Source: Verrucomicrobiota bacterium (GTDB taxonomy: Bacteria > Verrucomicrobiota > Verrucomicrobiia > Limisphaerales > Pedosphaeraceae). From it: a DNA stretch of 39,207 bases. Under the pieces are notes generated by a model, which searched no databases, had not been told where the DNA came from, and worked only from the letters and a program-made list of their open reading frames with translations. Both the position numbers and the translations under genes were made by a program. Positions 21,635 through 29,090 of the stretch are shown one piece after another (within the stretch, counting starts at the first letter, position 1; each line of letters opens with the position of its first letter). The stretch is from NCBI GenBank assembly GCA_021325145.1, contig JAJPHR010000109.1:1-39207 (forward strand), in the 5' to 3' direction.

Positions 21635-21661
21635 ATTATATCGTATTACGATATGTGTCAA
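21635..21661 (-). promoter_or_regulatory. Promoter of the CLC gene
   Basis: On the minus strand TTGACA (21661-21656) and TATAAT (21640-21635) are both perfect, spaced 15 bp. Transcription would start about 10 bases before the ATG at 21618. The spacing is shorter than the usual 17, which often marks a regulated promoter. Confidence 0.65.
21638..21654. promoter_or_regulatory. 17-bp palindromic operator, probable MarR site
   Basis: ATATCGTA T TACGATAT is a perfect inverted repeat with 8-bp arms. It fills the spacer and half the -10 of the CLC promoter and lies 126 bp before the divergent marR gene. The size and AT-rich arms fit MarR-family operators. Confidence 0.7.
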
Positions 21662-21730
21662 ACCATGAACGCGAAAAGGGCGCGATTTAGTAAAGAGTGG
21701 CGTTCCACCCGGACCTGGAACGAACAGCGG

Positions 21731-21753
21731 CCCCTCGCCCGAAGGGAGAGGGG
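21731..21753. repeat. Hairpin repeat before marR
   Basis: CCCCTCGCCC GAA GGGAGAGGGG folds into a 10-bp stem with one mismatch. It is a common dispersed intergenic hairpin type (CCCTCxCCC...GGGAGAGGG) and lies in the marR leader. Confidence 0.5.
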
Positions 21754-21780
21754 CGGGGTGGGGGAGATCCGGGAGGCTGC

Positions 21781-22224
21781 ATGAACGAAAGGAATAATCG
21801 CACCCAGATGAAACCGCTGGGCAAGGCGCAATATGAAACCCTTGCGGCGTTTCGTTATGCGTTGCGCCAGTTCATTCACTTTAGCGAATCGGCGGCGCAG
21901 GCAGCGGGCCTCACGCCGCAACAACACCAGGCGTTGCTGGCCATCAAGGGCTTTCCGGGGCGGGACCGGGTGACCGTAAGCGAACTGGCGGAGCGATTGC
22001 AATTGCGCCATCACAGCGCCGTCGGGCTCATTGACCGCCTGGTCGCGGAAAAGCTCGTTGCGCGCGAATCCGCGACTGAAGACCGGCGGCAGGTTTTTGT
22101 GCGGCTCACCAGCCGTGGTGAGCGCAAGCTTGAACGGCTCTCCCTCACTCACCGCAACGAACTCAGCCGCGTCGGTCCCAAACTTAATGCTTTGCTGAAA
22201 GAGATTGGCTTTGCGGACGAGTAG
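21781..22224 (+). CDS. MarR-family transcription regulator
   Basis: A 147-residue winged-helix protein. The recognition helix is about RHHSAVGLIDRLVAEKLV (76-93) and the wing is ATEDRRQVFVRLTSRG (98-113), both typical of MarR. The start MNERNNRTQ was chosen because the 28 upstream codons encode a repeat hairpin and a proline/glycine-rich stretch. Role: probably represses itself and/or the divergent CLC gene through the palindrome at 21638-21654, released by an unknown ligand. A binding-protein gene follows after 37 bp, likely in the same operon. Confidence 0.92.
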   Translation: MNERNNRTQMKPLGKAQYETLAAFRYALRQFIHFSESAAQAAGLTPQQHQALLAIKGFPGRDRVTVSELAERLQLRHHSAVGLIDRLVAEKLVARESATEDRRQVFVRLTSRGERKLERLSLTHRNELSRVGPKLNALLKEIGFADE

Positions 22225-22261
22225 AAACTGAACCGCATCTTTAACCCAGCCAAGCCACGTT

Positions 22262-23305
22262 ATGTCACCCAAGCGTAAAGGTTTCCTGGCGATCCTTGCG
22301 TGGATCACGATCATCACCATCCTTCACCTGAAGCTGAATCTTCACGTTCAATGGTTCGGCGCGAAAAAGGCAGTCGAGGAGGAAAAATTCCGCGTCGGCT
22401 TCATACCGGTCACGTGCCATCTCACCTGCCCGGTGACTGATTTCATCAACCGAAACATGACCGGGGAGAGTTCTTTCGAGCCCGTCCGGTTCAATGGCTT
22501 TCCGGAACTGAAGGAAGCTTTTCTGGCTGGTTACATTCCCGCCACATTCATTCTTGCTCCGCTGGCCATGGCCTTGCGTGAGCAGGGCGTCCCCATCAAG
22601 ATCGTCTATCTCGGCCATCGCGATGGCACCGCGATGATGGTCAACAAAGATTCCCGGATTTACCGGATTGAAGATTTGAAAGGGAAGACGGTGGCGGTGC
22701 CGAATCGTTATTCCAACCAGCGATTGTTGATCTACAAGGCGCTCAAGGAGCGCGGCATGAAGATCACCGACCTGACCATGGTCGAGATGCCGCCGCCCGA
22801 CATGCCCGTGGCGTTGCGCGCCCACGCCGTCGACGCCATCACGTCGGGCGAACCTTTCATGGCCCAGACCGAACTTGATGGCTATGGACGCGTGCTCTAC
22901 CTGACCAAGGACGTTTGGCCGAATTTCATCTCCTGCGTTCTCGCTGTGAATGAAAATGCCATCAAAAATCGCCGCGCCGATGTCCAATACCTGGTGGAGG
23001 GCATCGCCAAGAGCGGCAAATGGCTGGACCAAACCATGGACCATCGCATGCAGGCTTCCCAATTTGTCGCGCAGCATTACTACAACCAGGACCCGCGCCT
23101 GCTTACGTTCGTGTTGAGCAAACCACCCGACCGCGTCAAATACACCGGCCTCAAGCCGCTCAAAAAGGATTTCGAGGAGATTGAAGCCCTGGCAATCGAG
23201 ACAGGCATCATGCAAGGAACGGTTCGTTTTGAAGATTACGTGGATACCTCGTTCGCCGGGGATGAAAGCACGATCGAGCCGTATAAATTCGAAGGGAAAT
23301 TTTAG
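22262..23305 (+). CDS. NMT1/NrtA-like substrate-binding protein, membrane anchored
   Basis: A 347-residue protein with an N-terminal hydrophobic anchor (about 8-30) and no lipobox. Its start, FRVGFIPVTCHLTCPVTDF, is the signature of a CmpA/NrtA/TauA-type branch (ABC import of nitrate, bicarbonate or small organics). The fold continues with FAGYIPATFILAPLAMAL-like and LKGKTVAVPNRYSNQ segments and a DAITSGEPFMAQTE segment typical of the second lobe. No permease or ATPase gene is adjacent, so either the partners are elsewhere or the protein senses a ligand. Following marR suggests it is under its control. Ligand unknown. Confidence 0.78.
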   Translation: MSPKRKGFLAILAWITIITILHLKLNLHVQWFGAKKAVEEEKFRVGFIPVTCHLTCPVTDFINRNMTGESSFEPVRFNGFPELKEAFLAGYIPATFILAPLAMALREQGVPIKIVYLGHRDGTAMMVNKDSRIYRIEDLKGKTVAVPNRYSNQRLLIYKALKERGMKITDLTMVEMPPPDMPVALRAHAVDAITSGEPFMAQTELDGYGRVLYLTKDVWPNFISCVLAVNENAIKNRRADVQYLVEGIAKSGKWLDQTMDHRMQASQFVAQHYYNQDPRLLTFVLSKPPDRVKYTGLKPLKKDFEEIEALAIETGIMQGTVRFEDYVDTSFAGDESTIEPYKFEGKF

Positions 23306-23338
23306 CCGAAAAGCAAGTCCGGGTCATTGGGTGGGAGC

Positions 23339-23555
23339 GCGGACATTTCTGTCCGCTTTAGAGGTTGTAAGCTAAAATATAGCCGTCCATCGAGTCAGAG
23401 GCGGGTAGGGCGCGTCACTCCGTGCGCGCCGGACCGATGGGCTTGGACGCGCTTATTTCAATCGGCGGCGTGCACGGAGTGCCCGCCCTACCAACGGCTC
23501 ACTTTTTTTGAACCGCTCTAAACGTGCGCACGTCCAAGCGGACAGGAATGTCCGC
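23339..23555. repeat. Nested inverted repeats (217 bp composite element)
   Basis: The outer copies GCGGACATTTCTGTCCGC (23339-23356) and GCGGACAGGAATGTCCGC (23538-23555) are each hairpins and are reverse complements at 17 of 18 bases. The inner copies GGTAGGGCGCGTCACTCCGT (23404-23423, unit to 23430) and ACGGAGTGCCCGCCCTACC (23474-23492, unit from 23467) are also inverted to one another. The order is outer-inner-inner-outer, like a composite palindromic element. Confidence 0.7.
23514..23531 (+). repeat. Dispersed 18-bp repeat, copy 1
   Basis: CGCTCTAAACGTGCGCAC differs at one base from the copy at 26133-26150 and contains the palindrome GTGCGCAC. Confidence 0.5.
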
Positions 23556-23700
23556 CGGGGCTGCGGATTATGGAATTCCGAAAGGAGCCGGAATGGGTTG
23601 TAAAGAAATATTCAGATTCGGTTTGCATGGCTGGAGTGGGTGTGCTTTACTTGGCGGCGTTGGTGAAGTGAAGGATTGGGAGGGAATCCTCGAGCGAGTG

Positions 23701-23721
23701 GGCAGGGCGCGTCCGTGCGCG
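23701..23721 (+). repeat. Third partial copy of the inner repeat
   Basis: GGCAGGGCGCGTCCGTGCGC at 23701-23720 matches the inner repeat of the 23.4-kb element with a short internal deletion. Confidence 0.5.
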
Positions 23722-24257
23722 ATGCGCCTGAATTTTGCCTTGCTCCGTTTGGAGCAGGGGCGGTTCTTTGACAATTAAGATAAGTCCGCCGGCGTGGAGC
23801 ACCGGAAACATCCGCCTTTGCTCACGAGCAGCTACGGCGTGACGAGCCAACAATCAACGAACACCCGCCCTCGCTGGGAAGCCATGTACGGCGAGCCAGA
23901 AAAGCACCTAGGTCCAAGGTCGCGACTGGGACAATTTGGCACACCCCCAGCCGGTTCTCGCGAAACGCAGCAGAGGTTTAAATCGGTCAGGAAAATTAAG
24001 GTCAATTAAAGTAAATTAAACCAAATTAAACCTCTTTTTTTCGCGCGGGCACGACCGGAAAAGGCCATGGATTTTGCGTAAACGACTGCCCGGGAGCGGG
24101 TTAGGTGGAAACGGCGGGGTTTGGCCATGCTGAAGCCAGCATCGCCAGAGTTTTGGGGTGGGAGTGTCATTTTGGCACACTTCGGCGGTGTTTCGGGAGG
24201 GTGGCGCATGGTTCTGTTGGGGAATCGAGGTCGAGGACGAGGGTGGTTAAACAGGGC

Positions 24258-24298
24258 GAAACAAAGTCCAACGCATCGGCCAATTCCGCCATGACGCC
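24258..24298 (-). pseudogene. tRNA-Leu-like 5' fragment
   Basis: On the minus strand GGCGTCATGGCGGAATTGGC is followed by CGATGCGTTGGACTTTGTTT. The part TGGCGGAATTGG is the highly conserved D arm of bacterial tRNA-Leu, and GCGTTGGACTT matches the 5' side of its anticodon stem. The 3' half does not pair: no TCCAA completes the anticodon stem, and no GGTTCGA arm or matching acceptor is found at the right distance. It therefore looks truncated or decayed rather than functional. Confidence 0.35.
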
Positions 24299-24464
24299 TT
24301 CCCAGGCAGTCATTCGTGGCTGCTTCCATGGCGGTCGATCTAATCTGTGATAATCGGCCTCAGTCATTCGTTCTATAGCCAGGGTAGGGGAGAAAGTGTA
24401 TCTGATGGCGAACATCGGCCGTCCTCGGATGTCGGGCCGGGTGAATGCGCAGCCATGCTGGATT

Positions 24465-25622
24465 ATGCTTAATCGGTTCAAGTTCATCGTCTGGCTCCTG
24501 ACTTTTGGATTGCCGGCGCTGGGCGCTTTCGCCCAGATCGGCGGCACTGGCTGGACGTCCAAGCCGGTGAGCTTCAACGTTCAGTGGCCCTATACGGTGG
24601 CCGAGAGCAACCGCTTTTGGTTCACGAACAATACCTACCATTGCCTGGTTTACAGCAACGACGCGCCGTTCAAGGCCGGCAGCACCACGCTGCCCCGCAC
24701 GGAGCAGCGTTTCCCGGATTACACGAATGGTGAGATCCAGTACCAGGCCACGTTGATGGCGGTGTCGAACGAGAACAGCTACTGCGTGTTCCAGATCCAC
24801 ACCGGCGACGCGCAGTCAACGACGTTTGGCTCCACGACGTTCATGCTGTTCTGGTTCAGCAGCGACGGCGGTTCGGTGCATGATTACAGCGGCACGGAAC
24901 TGGCCAAAAATCTCGGGAACCAATGGTTTCAATTGAACGTGGACCACAACCTCGTCACTCAAACCATCAAGGTTTGGATCAACCAAAAACTGGTCTGGAC
25001 ACAGCCGGACAACGGGGCGGGAGATTTTTACATGAAGGACGGGGTTTACGAGCAATCGCACGGCCCGACACTTCAGATGGACGCGTACGTCACCAATATC
25101 CTGATGTGGGTCAGTTCGGGCACCAACCCGCCCGCCGCGCCGACGGGACTGAGGACAACCCCGGCGGTGGCGCAGATTGGATTGGCCTGGAACGCTTCGG
25201 TCGATGCCACCAACTACAATGTCAAACGCTCAACGGCAAGCGGCGGGCCGTACACGACCATTGCCAGCCTGACGGGCACCAATTTTACGGATGTGAACGT
25301 GGCCGGCGGCGCAACGTACTTTTATGTGGTGACGGCGCTGGACGCTTTCGGCGAAAGCGCCAATTCCGCCCAGGTGAGCGCGACCTCGCCCCAACCGCTT
25401 ATTGGCGGTCTTGCAGTTCAGCGCAGCAATCTCGTGTTGAGCGGCAGCGGCGGCCTGCCGAACGGCACCTATTCCGTGCTCACTTCGACCAACCTAAGGT
25501 TGCCGCCGGGGCAATGGGCGCACGTTGGCAGCAATACGTTTGACGGGGCTGGCAGCTTTCACTTTACCAACGCCCAAGGCCCAAGTCAGGCGCAACAGTT
25601 TTATTTGCTGCAAACGCCGTGA
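24465..25622 (+). CDS. Secreted PL7-like polysaccharide lyase with FN3 domain
   Basis: A 385-residue exported protein. The signal peptide is about 1-23 (ends GAFA). The N-terminal domain (about 30-215) shows the three conserved blocks of alginate lyase family PL7: RTEQR (78-82, usually RTELR), QIH (110-112) and FYMKDGVYEQ (188-197, usually YFKAGVYNQ). These carry the active-site Arg, Gln, His and Tyr. A fibronectin type III domain spans about 224-307. A C-terminal module (312-385, LSGSGGLPNGTYSVLTSTNL to QQFYLLQTP) is a type I associate with exported verrucomicrobial proteins. Role: probably cleaves an anionic polysaccharide such as alginate by beta-elimination; QIH is often linked to polyguluronate preference. 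Start MLNRFKF was chosen as it opens the signal peptide; the frame runs further upstream. Confidence 0.68.
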   Translation: MLNRFKFIVWLLTFGLPALGAFAQIGGTGWTSKPVSFNVQWPYTVAESNRFWFTNNTYHCLVYSNDAPFKAGSTTLPRTEQRFPDYTNGEIQYQATLMAVSNENSYCVFQIHTGDAQSTTFGSTTFMLFWFSSDGGSVHDYSGTELAKNLGNQWFQLNVDHNLVTQTIKVWINQKLVWTQPDNGAGDFYMKDGVYEQSHGPTLQMDAYVTNILMWVSSGTNPPAAPTGLRTTPAVAQIGLAWNASVDATNYNVKRSTASGGPYTTIASLTGTNFTDVNVAGGATYFYVVTALDAFGESANSAQVSATSPQPLIGGLAVQRSNLVLSGSGGLPNGTYSVLTSTNLRLPPGQWAHVGSNTFDGAGSFHFTNAQGPSQAQQFYLLQTP

Positions 25623-25673
25623 GGAAAGAGGCCAAGGGCCGAATGCCAAATGCTAAACTCGGCGGGGCACTGA

Positions 25674-26009
25674 TTATTGTGTCGATTGCGGTTTGTACTT
25701 GATGGCTGTTCCCATCACCATCGGGGTATTAACGTTGTTCAGAGTGCTGGTGTCGACAATGACGGCGTCGGCGCTCATCAAAGCGGCTTGCCGCTTCAGA
25801 ACATTCTGCCAGGTGTCCGCGCGATCCGGCTGGACTTTAAGGGTGGAAACGGCGCCCAGTTCGGTGTAGGGCCTCTCGGGCTTGCTGAACAGGAGTTCGA
25901 CCCGGCCTGGCGCATTGGGATTGGTCCCGCCACTCGACTGCGGAGCGGCGCAACCGGCCAGGAACGCGAGGGCGATGGCGAGCACGCCGGCAATTAGAGT
26001 TGTCTTCAT
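25674..26009 (-). CDS. Small lipoprotein of unknown function
   Basis: A 111-residue protein with a lipoprotein signal peptide; the lipobox LAGC puts the lipidated cysteine at residue 20. The mature part is small and globular, with ERPYTELGAVSTLKV and NVLKRQAALMSADAVIVDT. The latter resembles small outer-membrane lipoproteins whose core begins with a tELG strand and a KxxAaxxGADAVI helix. I cannot assign a function. It faces the lyase gene convergently. Confidence 0.7.
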   Translation of the reverse strand: MKTTLIAGVLAIALAFLAGCAAPQSSGGTNPNAPGRVELLFSKPERPYTELGAVSTLKVQPDRADTWQNVLKRQAALMSADAVIVDTSTLNNVNTPMVMGTAIKYKPQSTQ

Positions 26010-26132
26010 AGAATTTCAGTGATTGGTTAACCTAAACCTGCCAGCCAAGGTATCACCGAATTATGGATTGCACCAGTGGAAGCTGGTTGAAGGCGTAAGG
26101 CCTCAACCTTGGGAGGTGAGGGCATTCTTGTT

Positions 26133-26150
26133 CGCTTTAAACGTGCGCAC
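26133..26150 (+). repeat. Dispersed 18-bp repeat, copy 2
   Basis: CGCTTTAAACGTGCGCAC, 17 of 18 bases identical to the copy at 23514-23531, in the 193-bp gap between two lipoprotein genes. Confidence 0.5.
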
Positions 26151-26202
26151 CCGGTCATAACTGGAGCCTTGCTTGAAAGTCAAAGGCAGCTTGCTTTGAT
26201 GG

Positions 26203-26517
26203 TCATTCAAGCCGGATCCGGTTTTCAACTGTCTTGACCCGGTGAATGGAGCGCGCGATCGCAGCGGCCTTCTGCTTCTGCTGTTCATTTTCAACCGAGC
26301 CGCTCAACGTCACCGTTCCATTGGCGGAGGTGATCTGGACGTGGGGAAAGTCATACGCGGCATTACTTCTCAACGCCTCCTGCACCCTTTCAGCCGTCAC
26401 TTTGTCGTCCAGCAGTTCACCGGTGCGCTGCTCGTGCGGGTGCCCGCCCGTGCATCCTGTGAGAGCCATCGCGGCCGCGCCGGCGCCAATCCAGCACGCC
26501 AGGGCAAGGTTTCGCAT
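26203..26517 (-). CDS. BON-domain lipoprotein
   Basis: A 104-residue exported lipoprotein (MALTGC, lipidated Cys22). Residues about 38-104 form one BON domain: KVTAERVQEALRSNAAYDF, VQITSANGTVTLSGSVENE and a closing VKTVENRIRLE. Family knowledge: BON domains bind phospholipid or peptidoglycan surfaces and often help under osmotic stress (OsmY-like); the exact role is unknown. MRNLALACW was chosen as start because it opens a proper signal peptide; the frame continues upstream without one. Confidence 0.85.
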   Translation of the reverse strand: MRNLALACWIGAGAAAMALTGCTGGHPHEQRTGELLDDKVTAERVQEALRSNAAYDFPHVQITSANGTVTLSGSVENEQQKQKAAAIARSIHRVKTVENRIRLE

Positions 26518-26948
26518 CGTGCGTTTCAGTTGGGGTTGCGGCGAAAAGACCACGTTATTTGTTCGAAGCACTTTGTCCTCCTTCCGGCGAGAGCGGAATG
26601 GCCGGAGCCCAACCCAGCCATTGATCTTCCGGTTTGGCGTAGAGCCGGAAAGGCGTGCCCGGGGGGCGCCGGTTCGAACATTGTATCCGGCGTCGCGAAG
26701 GCAACGCCTCCGGCGATCAAGGTCTTCAAGGAATTGGCCTGGATGTCGGCTCCGTGCAGTCCGCGTCCCTCTCCGTTTAAAATGGTTGCTTTTGCGCCTG
26801 GTGCAATGGGGGATTTCCACCTACGGCCGGGTTCAGGCGCTCCAAGAGAAGAATCCCGCCGCCAGAATCATGAAGCTGGTTGCGGCCGGCGAGGGCGCCG
26901 GTCGGCACACGGTGGGACGAGTATGCGTGGATTAGCAGTTCAACTTCT
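26518..26948. other. 431-bp gap without a convincing gene
   Basis: Between the BON lipoprotein start and the end of the GT28-PHP gene. Frames exist on both strands but read as Arg/Pro-rich strings. The stretch near 26875-26915 (GGTTGCGGCCGGCGAGGGCG) resembles a dispersed GC-rich repeat. I see no tRNA or terminator. Confidence 0.5.
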
Positions 26949-28949
26949 TCACCGGTGGGCTGCTTTCAATTGCAGGTGCGGTTCGAGACGAATCATGTCC
27001 GCTTCATTCCCGGTTTCTCCAGGGCGGACCGCGTTTCGGGTGAACTGATTGTCCTCGCGATAAAGGGTGATGGAGACGTGCTCGTTGCGCCGGATGCACT
27101 CTTTAATGGCTTCGGGATTTTTCTCGCAGTAGAGCAGAGTCTTCCACGAGTAGATGTGCTTCGGCTTGTGAAAGTCGCTGTTGGCCAGGAAGGGCAGGCG
27201 TTTCATGCCCACGCAATCGAAAATGTTGTGGCGGTTGGCGATTTCCCAGGCGTCGATCAGTGGGGCATACTTTTCCTGGTTCTCCCAAAGGTGCAATGTG
27301 TTCTTGCCCCACTCGCTCTTCATGATGTGCGGATGGGAGGCGACGGCCAGCCCGCCTTGCGCGTGAATGTGGGCAATCGTTTCCGGCAGGTCGAGCGCGG
27401 GCGGGATGGGCGCTTTCAAATCGATGCCGAGCAGGTGGGCGGAGGATTTTTTCGTGTAACCGTCCTTGTTGAACTCGATGCCGGTGAGCACGAGCATGTT
27501 GTATTTCTTCCAGGCCCGCCGGCGTTCGCGGTCGATGACCTCGAAATATTCCTCCAACTGGTCGCCCGCCAGGGTCATGTTGCTCAGGCGCGCCAGCTTG
27601 CCGATGAGCCGCCGCGGGTCGGCCAGATGGTCGGTGATGCAAATGCAGTCGAACCGCAGCCGGCCATAGAAATCAACGACCTCGGGTACCGAAAGTTTGC
27701 CATCCGAATAATTGGTGTGGATGTGGAAATCGCACAGCAGCATGCGTGACTCGGCCGGGCCGTTCAACGCCGCCCGCGCTGGCGGTACCGCATGGGTCGC
27801 GGATGGTTCGAAAAGTCTCTTTTTCCCGCGCGTCGGGTCGCTGCACTCGCACTCCGTCAGAACGAGTTCGGCCAGGCGCAAAGCGGCGTCCGGCTTGCTG
27901 ATCATGGCCAGGTTTTTGCGCCATTGCTGCCAAAGCCGGGCCTTGTGCGCGAAGGCTTCCTTCACGAGGTCGGGCACTTCCCGGTTGCGTTCGGCGACGG
28001 CGCCCAATTCATGTTCGCTGATGAGGCGCGCGTTGCCTTCCTCCTGGCCGGGAATGACCTGGTTGATGATCATCGGGCAGCGCGCGGCAATGGCCTCCTG
28101 CACCAGCGCGCCGCCGGCCTTGCCGATCACCAAATGGCTGCTCAACATCAATTGCGGCATCTGGTTGGTCCAGCCCAGGATGCGCACGCGATCGTCATGC
28201 TCGTGTGTCCGTTCCATCAGCTTGGCCTTTAATTCCGCATCGCGGCCCACCGTGATGGTGAGGTGCGCGTCGGGAATTTCGAGCAAACGGTCGATGACCT
28301 TGCCTGCCTTCTTCTTTCCGGTGTTGATGATGTAAAGAATCCGGCGCGGTTCGCCAAAGACCGGCGTGTTGACGGGCGTCGTGGGCGGTTCGGTGAACTG
28401 CGGGCTGACCGGGAAGCCAAGTGTCCGGATTTGCGCCTCGGGGACATGGCCGGCCTTGAGCACTGCTGCCGTGGGTTCGTTCGCCACGCAATACAAGTCA
28501 CTTGGCGCGCGAAACCAAGTCGAGTTCACCGTGATCGAATCCGTCACCACCGTGATAAACCGAAACGGACGCTCGGAGTAATTGCGGTAAAGTTCGCGGA
28601 TCACATGCGCATAAACCGGGTAGGTTGAAACGACGCAATCCGGTTGCGCCTCGTGCAGGATGTCGCCGAGGGCATTCTTCAATCGCGAAAAACCGGTCAG
28701 CCGGTTTTCGACGAACGTGGAGTTGTCGAGCAGCGAGTAAATCCCGCCCCAAACCCGCGGCGCGTATTGCACCACGCCGAGGTAGGCATTTTTCACGAGG
28801 GTATTAAATGAGCCGTAGCTGGATTCGAACAAATCCAGAACCTCGACGCGCACGTCCTCGGAAACCATTTCGAGCGCATCGCGCAAATTGCGCGCCGCCG
28901 CGTTGTGTCCTTCCCCAAAACCCGCCGTAAGAATAAGCACCTTTTTCAT
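26949..28949 (-). CDS. Fused GT28 glycolipid synthase-like and PHP phosphoesterase protein
   Basis: A 666-residue single frame. Residues 1 to about 380 match the MGDG synthase/processive diacylglycerol glucosyltransferase family (GT28): VLILTAGFGEGHNAAARNL, FRFITVVTDSITVNSTWFR, LYIINTGKKKAGKVIDRLLE, and a donor-binding VIGKAGGALVQEAIAARCP. From Met403 the chain continues as a PHP metal-dependent phosphoesterase: DFHIHTNYSDG (407-417), CITDH, TGIEFNK, ASHPH and NSDFH supply the usual metal ligands. The GT28 part would glycosylate diacylglycerol at the membrane; the PHP part would hydrolyse a phosphoester. What joins them is unknown. No stop, frameshift or start site lies between the halves. 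Met403 could act as an internal start. Confidence 0.85.
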   Translation of the reverse strand: MKKVLILTAGFGEGHNAAARNLRDALEMVSEDVRVEVLDLFESSYGSFNTLVKNAYLGVVQYAPRVWGGIYSLLDNSTFVENRLTGFSRLKNALGDILHEAQPDCVVSTYPVYAHVIRELYRNYSERPFRFITVVTDSITVNSTWFRAPSDLYCVANEPTAAVLKAGHVPEAQIRTLGFPVSPQFTEPPTTPVNTPVFGEPRRILYIINTGKKKAGKVIDRLLEIPDAHLTITVGRDAELKAKLMERTHEHDDRVRILGWTNQMPQLMLSSHLVIGKAGGALVQEAIAARCPMIINQVIPGQEEGNARLISEHELGAVAERNREVPDLVKEAFAHKARLWQQWRKNLAMISKPDAALRLAELVLTECECSDPTRGKKRLFEPSATHAVPPARAALNGPAESRMLLCDFHIHTNYSDGKLSVPEVVDFYGRLRFDCICITDHLADPRRLIGKLARLSNMTLAGDQLEEYFEVIDRERRRAWKKYNMLVLTGIEFNKDGYTKKSSAHLLGIDLKAPIPPALDLPETIAHIHAQGGLAVASHPHIMKSEWGKNTLHLWENQEKYAPLIDAWEIANRHNIFDCVGMKRLPFLANSDFHKPKHIYSWKTLLYCEKNPEAIKECIRRNEHVSITLYREDNQFTRNAVRPGETGNEADMIRLEPHLQLKAAHR

Positions 28950-29090
28950 GGCCAGTTTCTTTAAACCGTCGCCAGCCCATGTTACGAATAAGTGTCGCTA
29001 ACGTTACAATCCGTAAAAACCCGGAATAAATGAAGGATTTCGAGCAAAAAAGCGGGATTTGCGGCTTTCAGGCCGGGGAATTCGTGGAGC

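Larger units (their letters stand above)
23306..24464. other. 1.16-kb repeat-rich gap
   Basis: No protein-coding gene supported. It holds nested inverted repeats at 23339-23555, a third partial copy at 23701-23721, a TTTGGCACAC-type short repeat, AT-rich runs (GGTCAATTAAAGTAAATTAA at 24000-24019), and a tRNA-Leu-like fragment on the minus strand. Frames here are short or in low-complexity DNA. Confidence 0.6.

Noticed and set aside
24167..24577. Minus-strand frame containing MAELADALD
   Set aside because: MAELADALD is what a tRNA-Leu D arm yields when translated; treated as a tRNA-like fragment, not a protein.
26518..26820. Upstream extension of the BON lipoprotein frame
   Set aside because: It is Arg-rich without a signal peptide; MRNLALACW gives a proper lipoprotein start.
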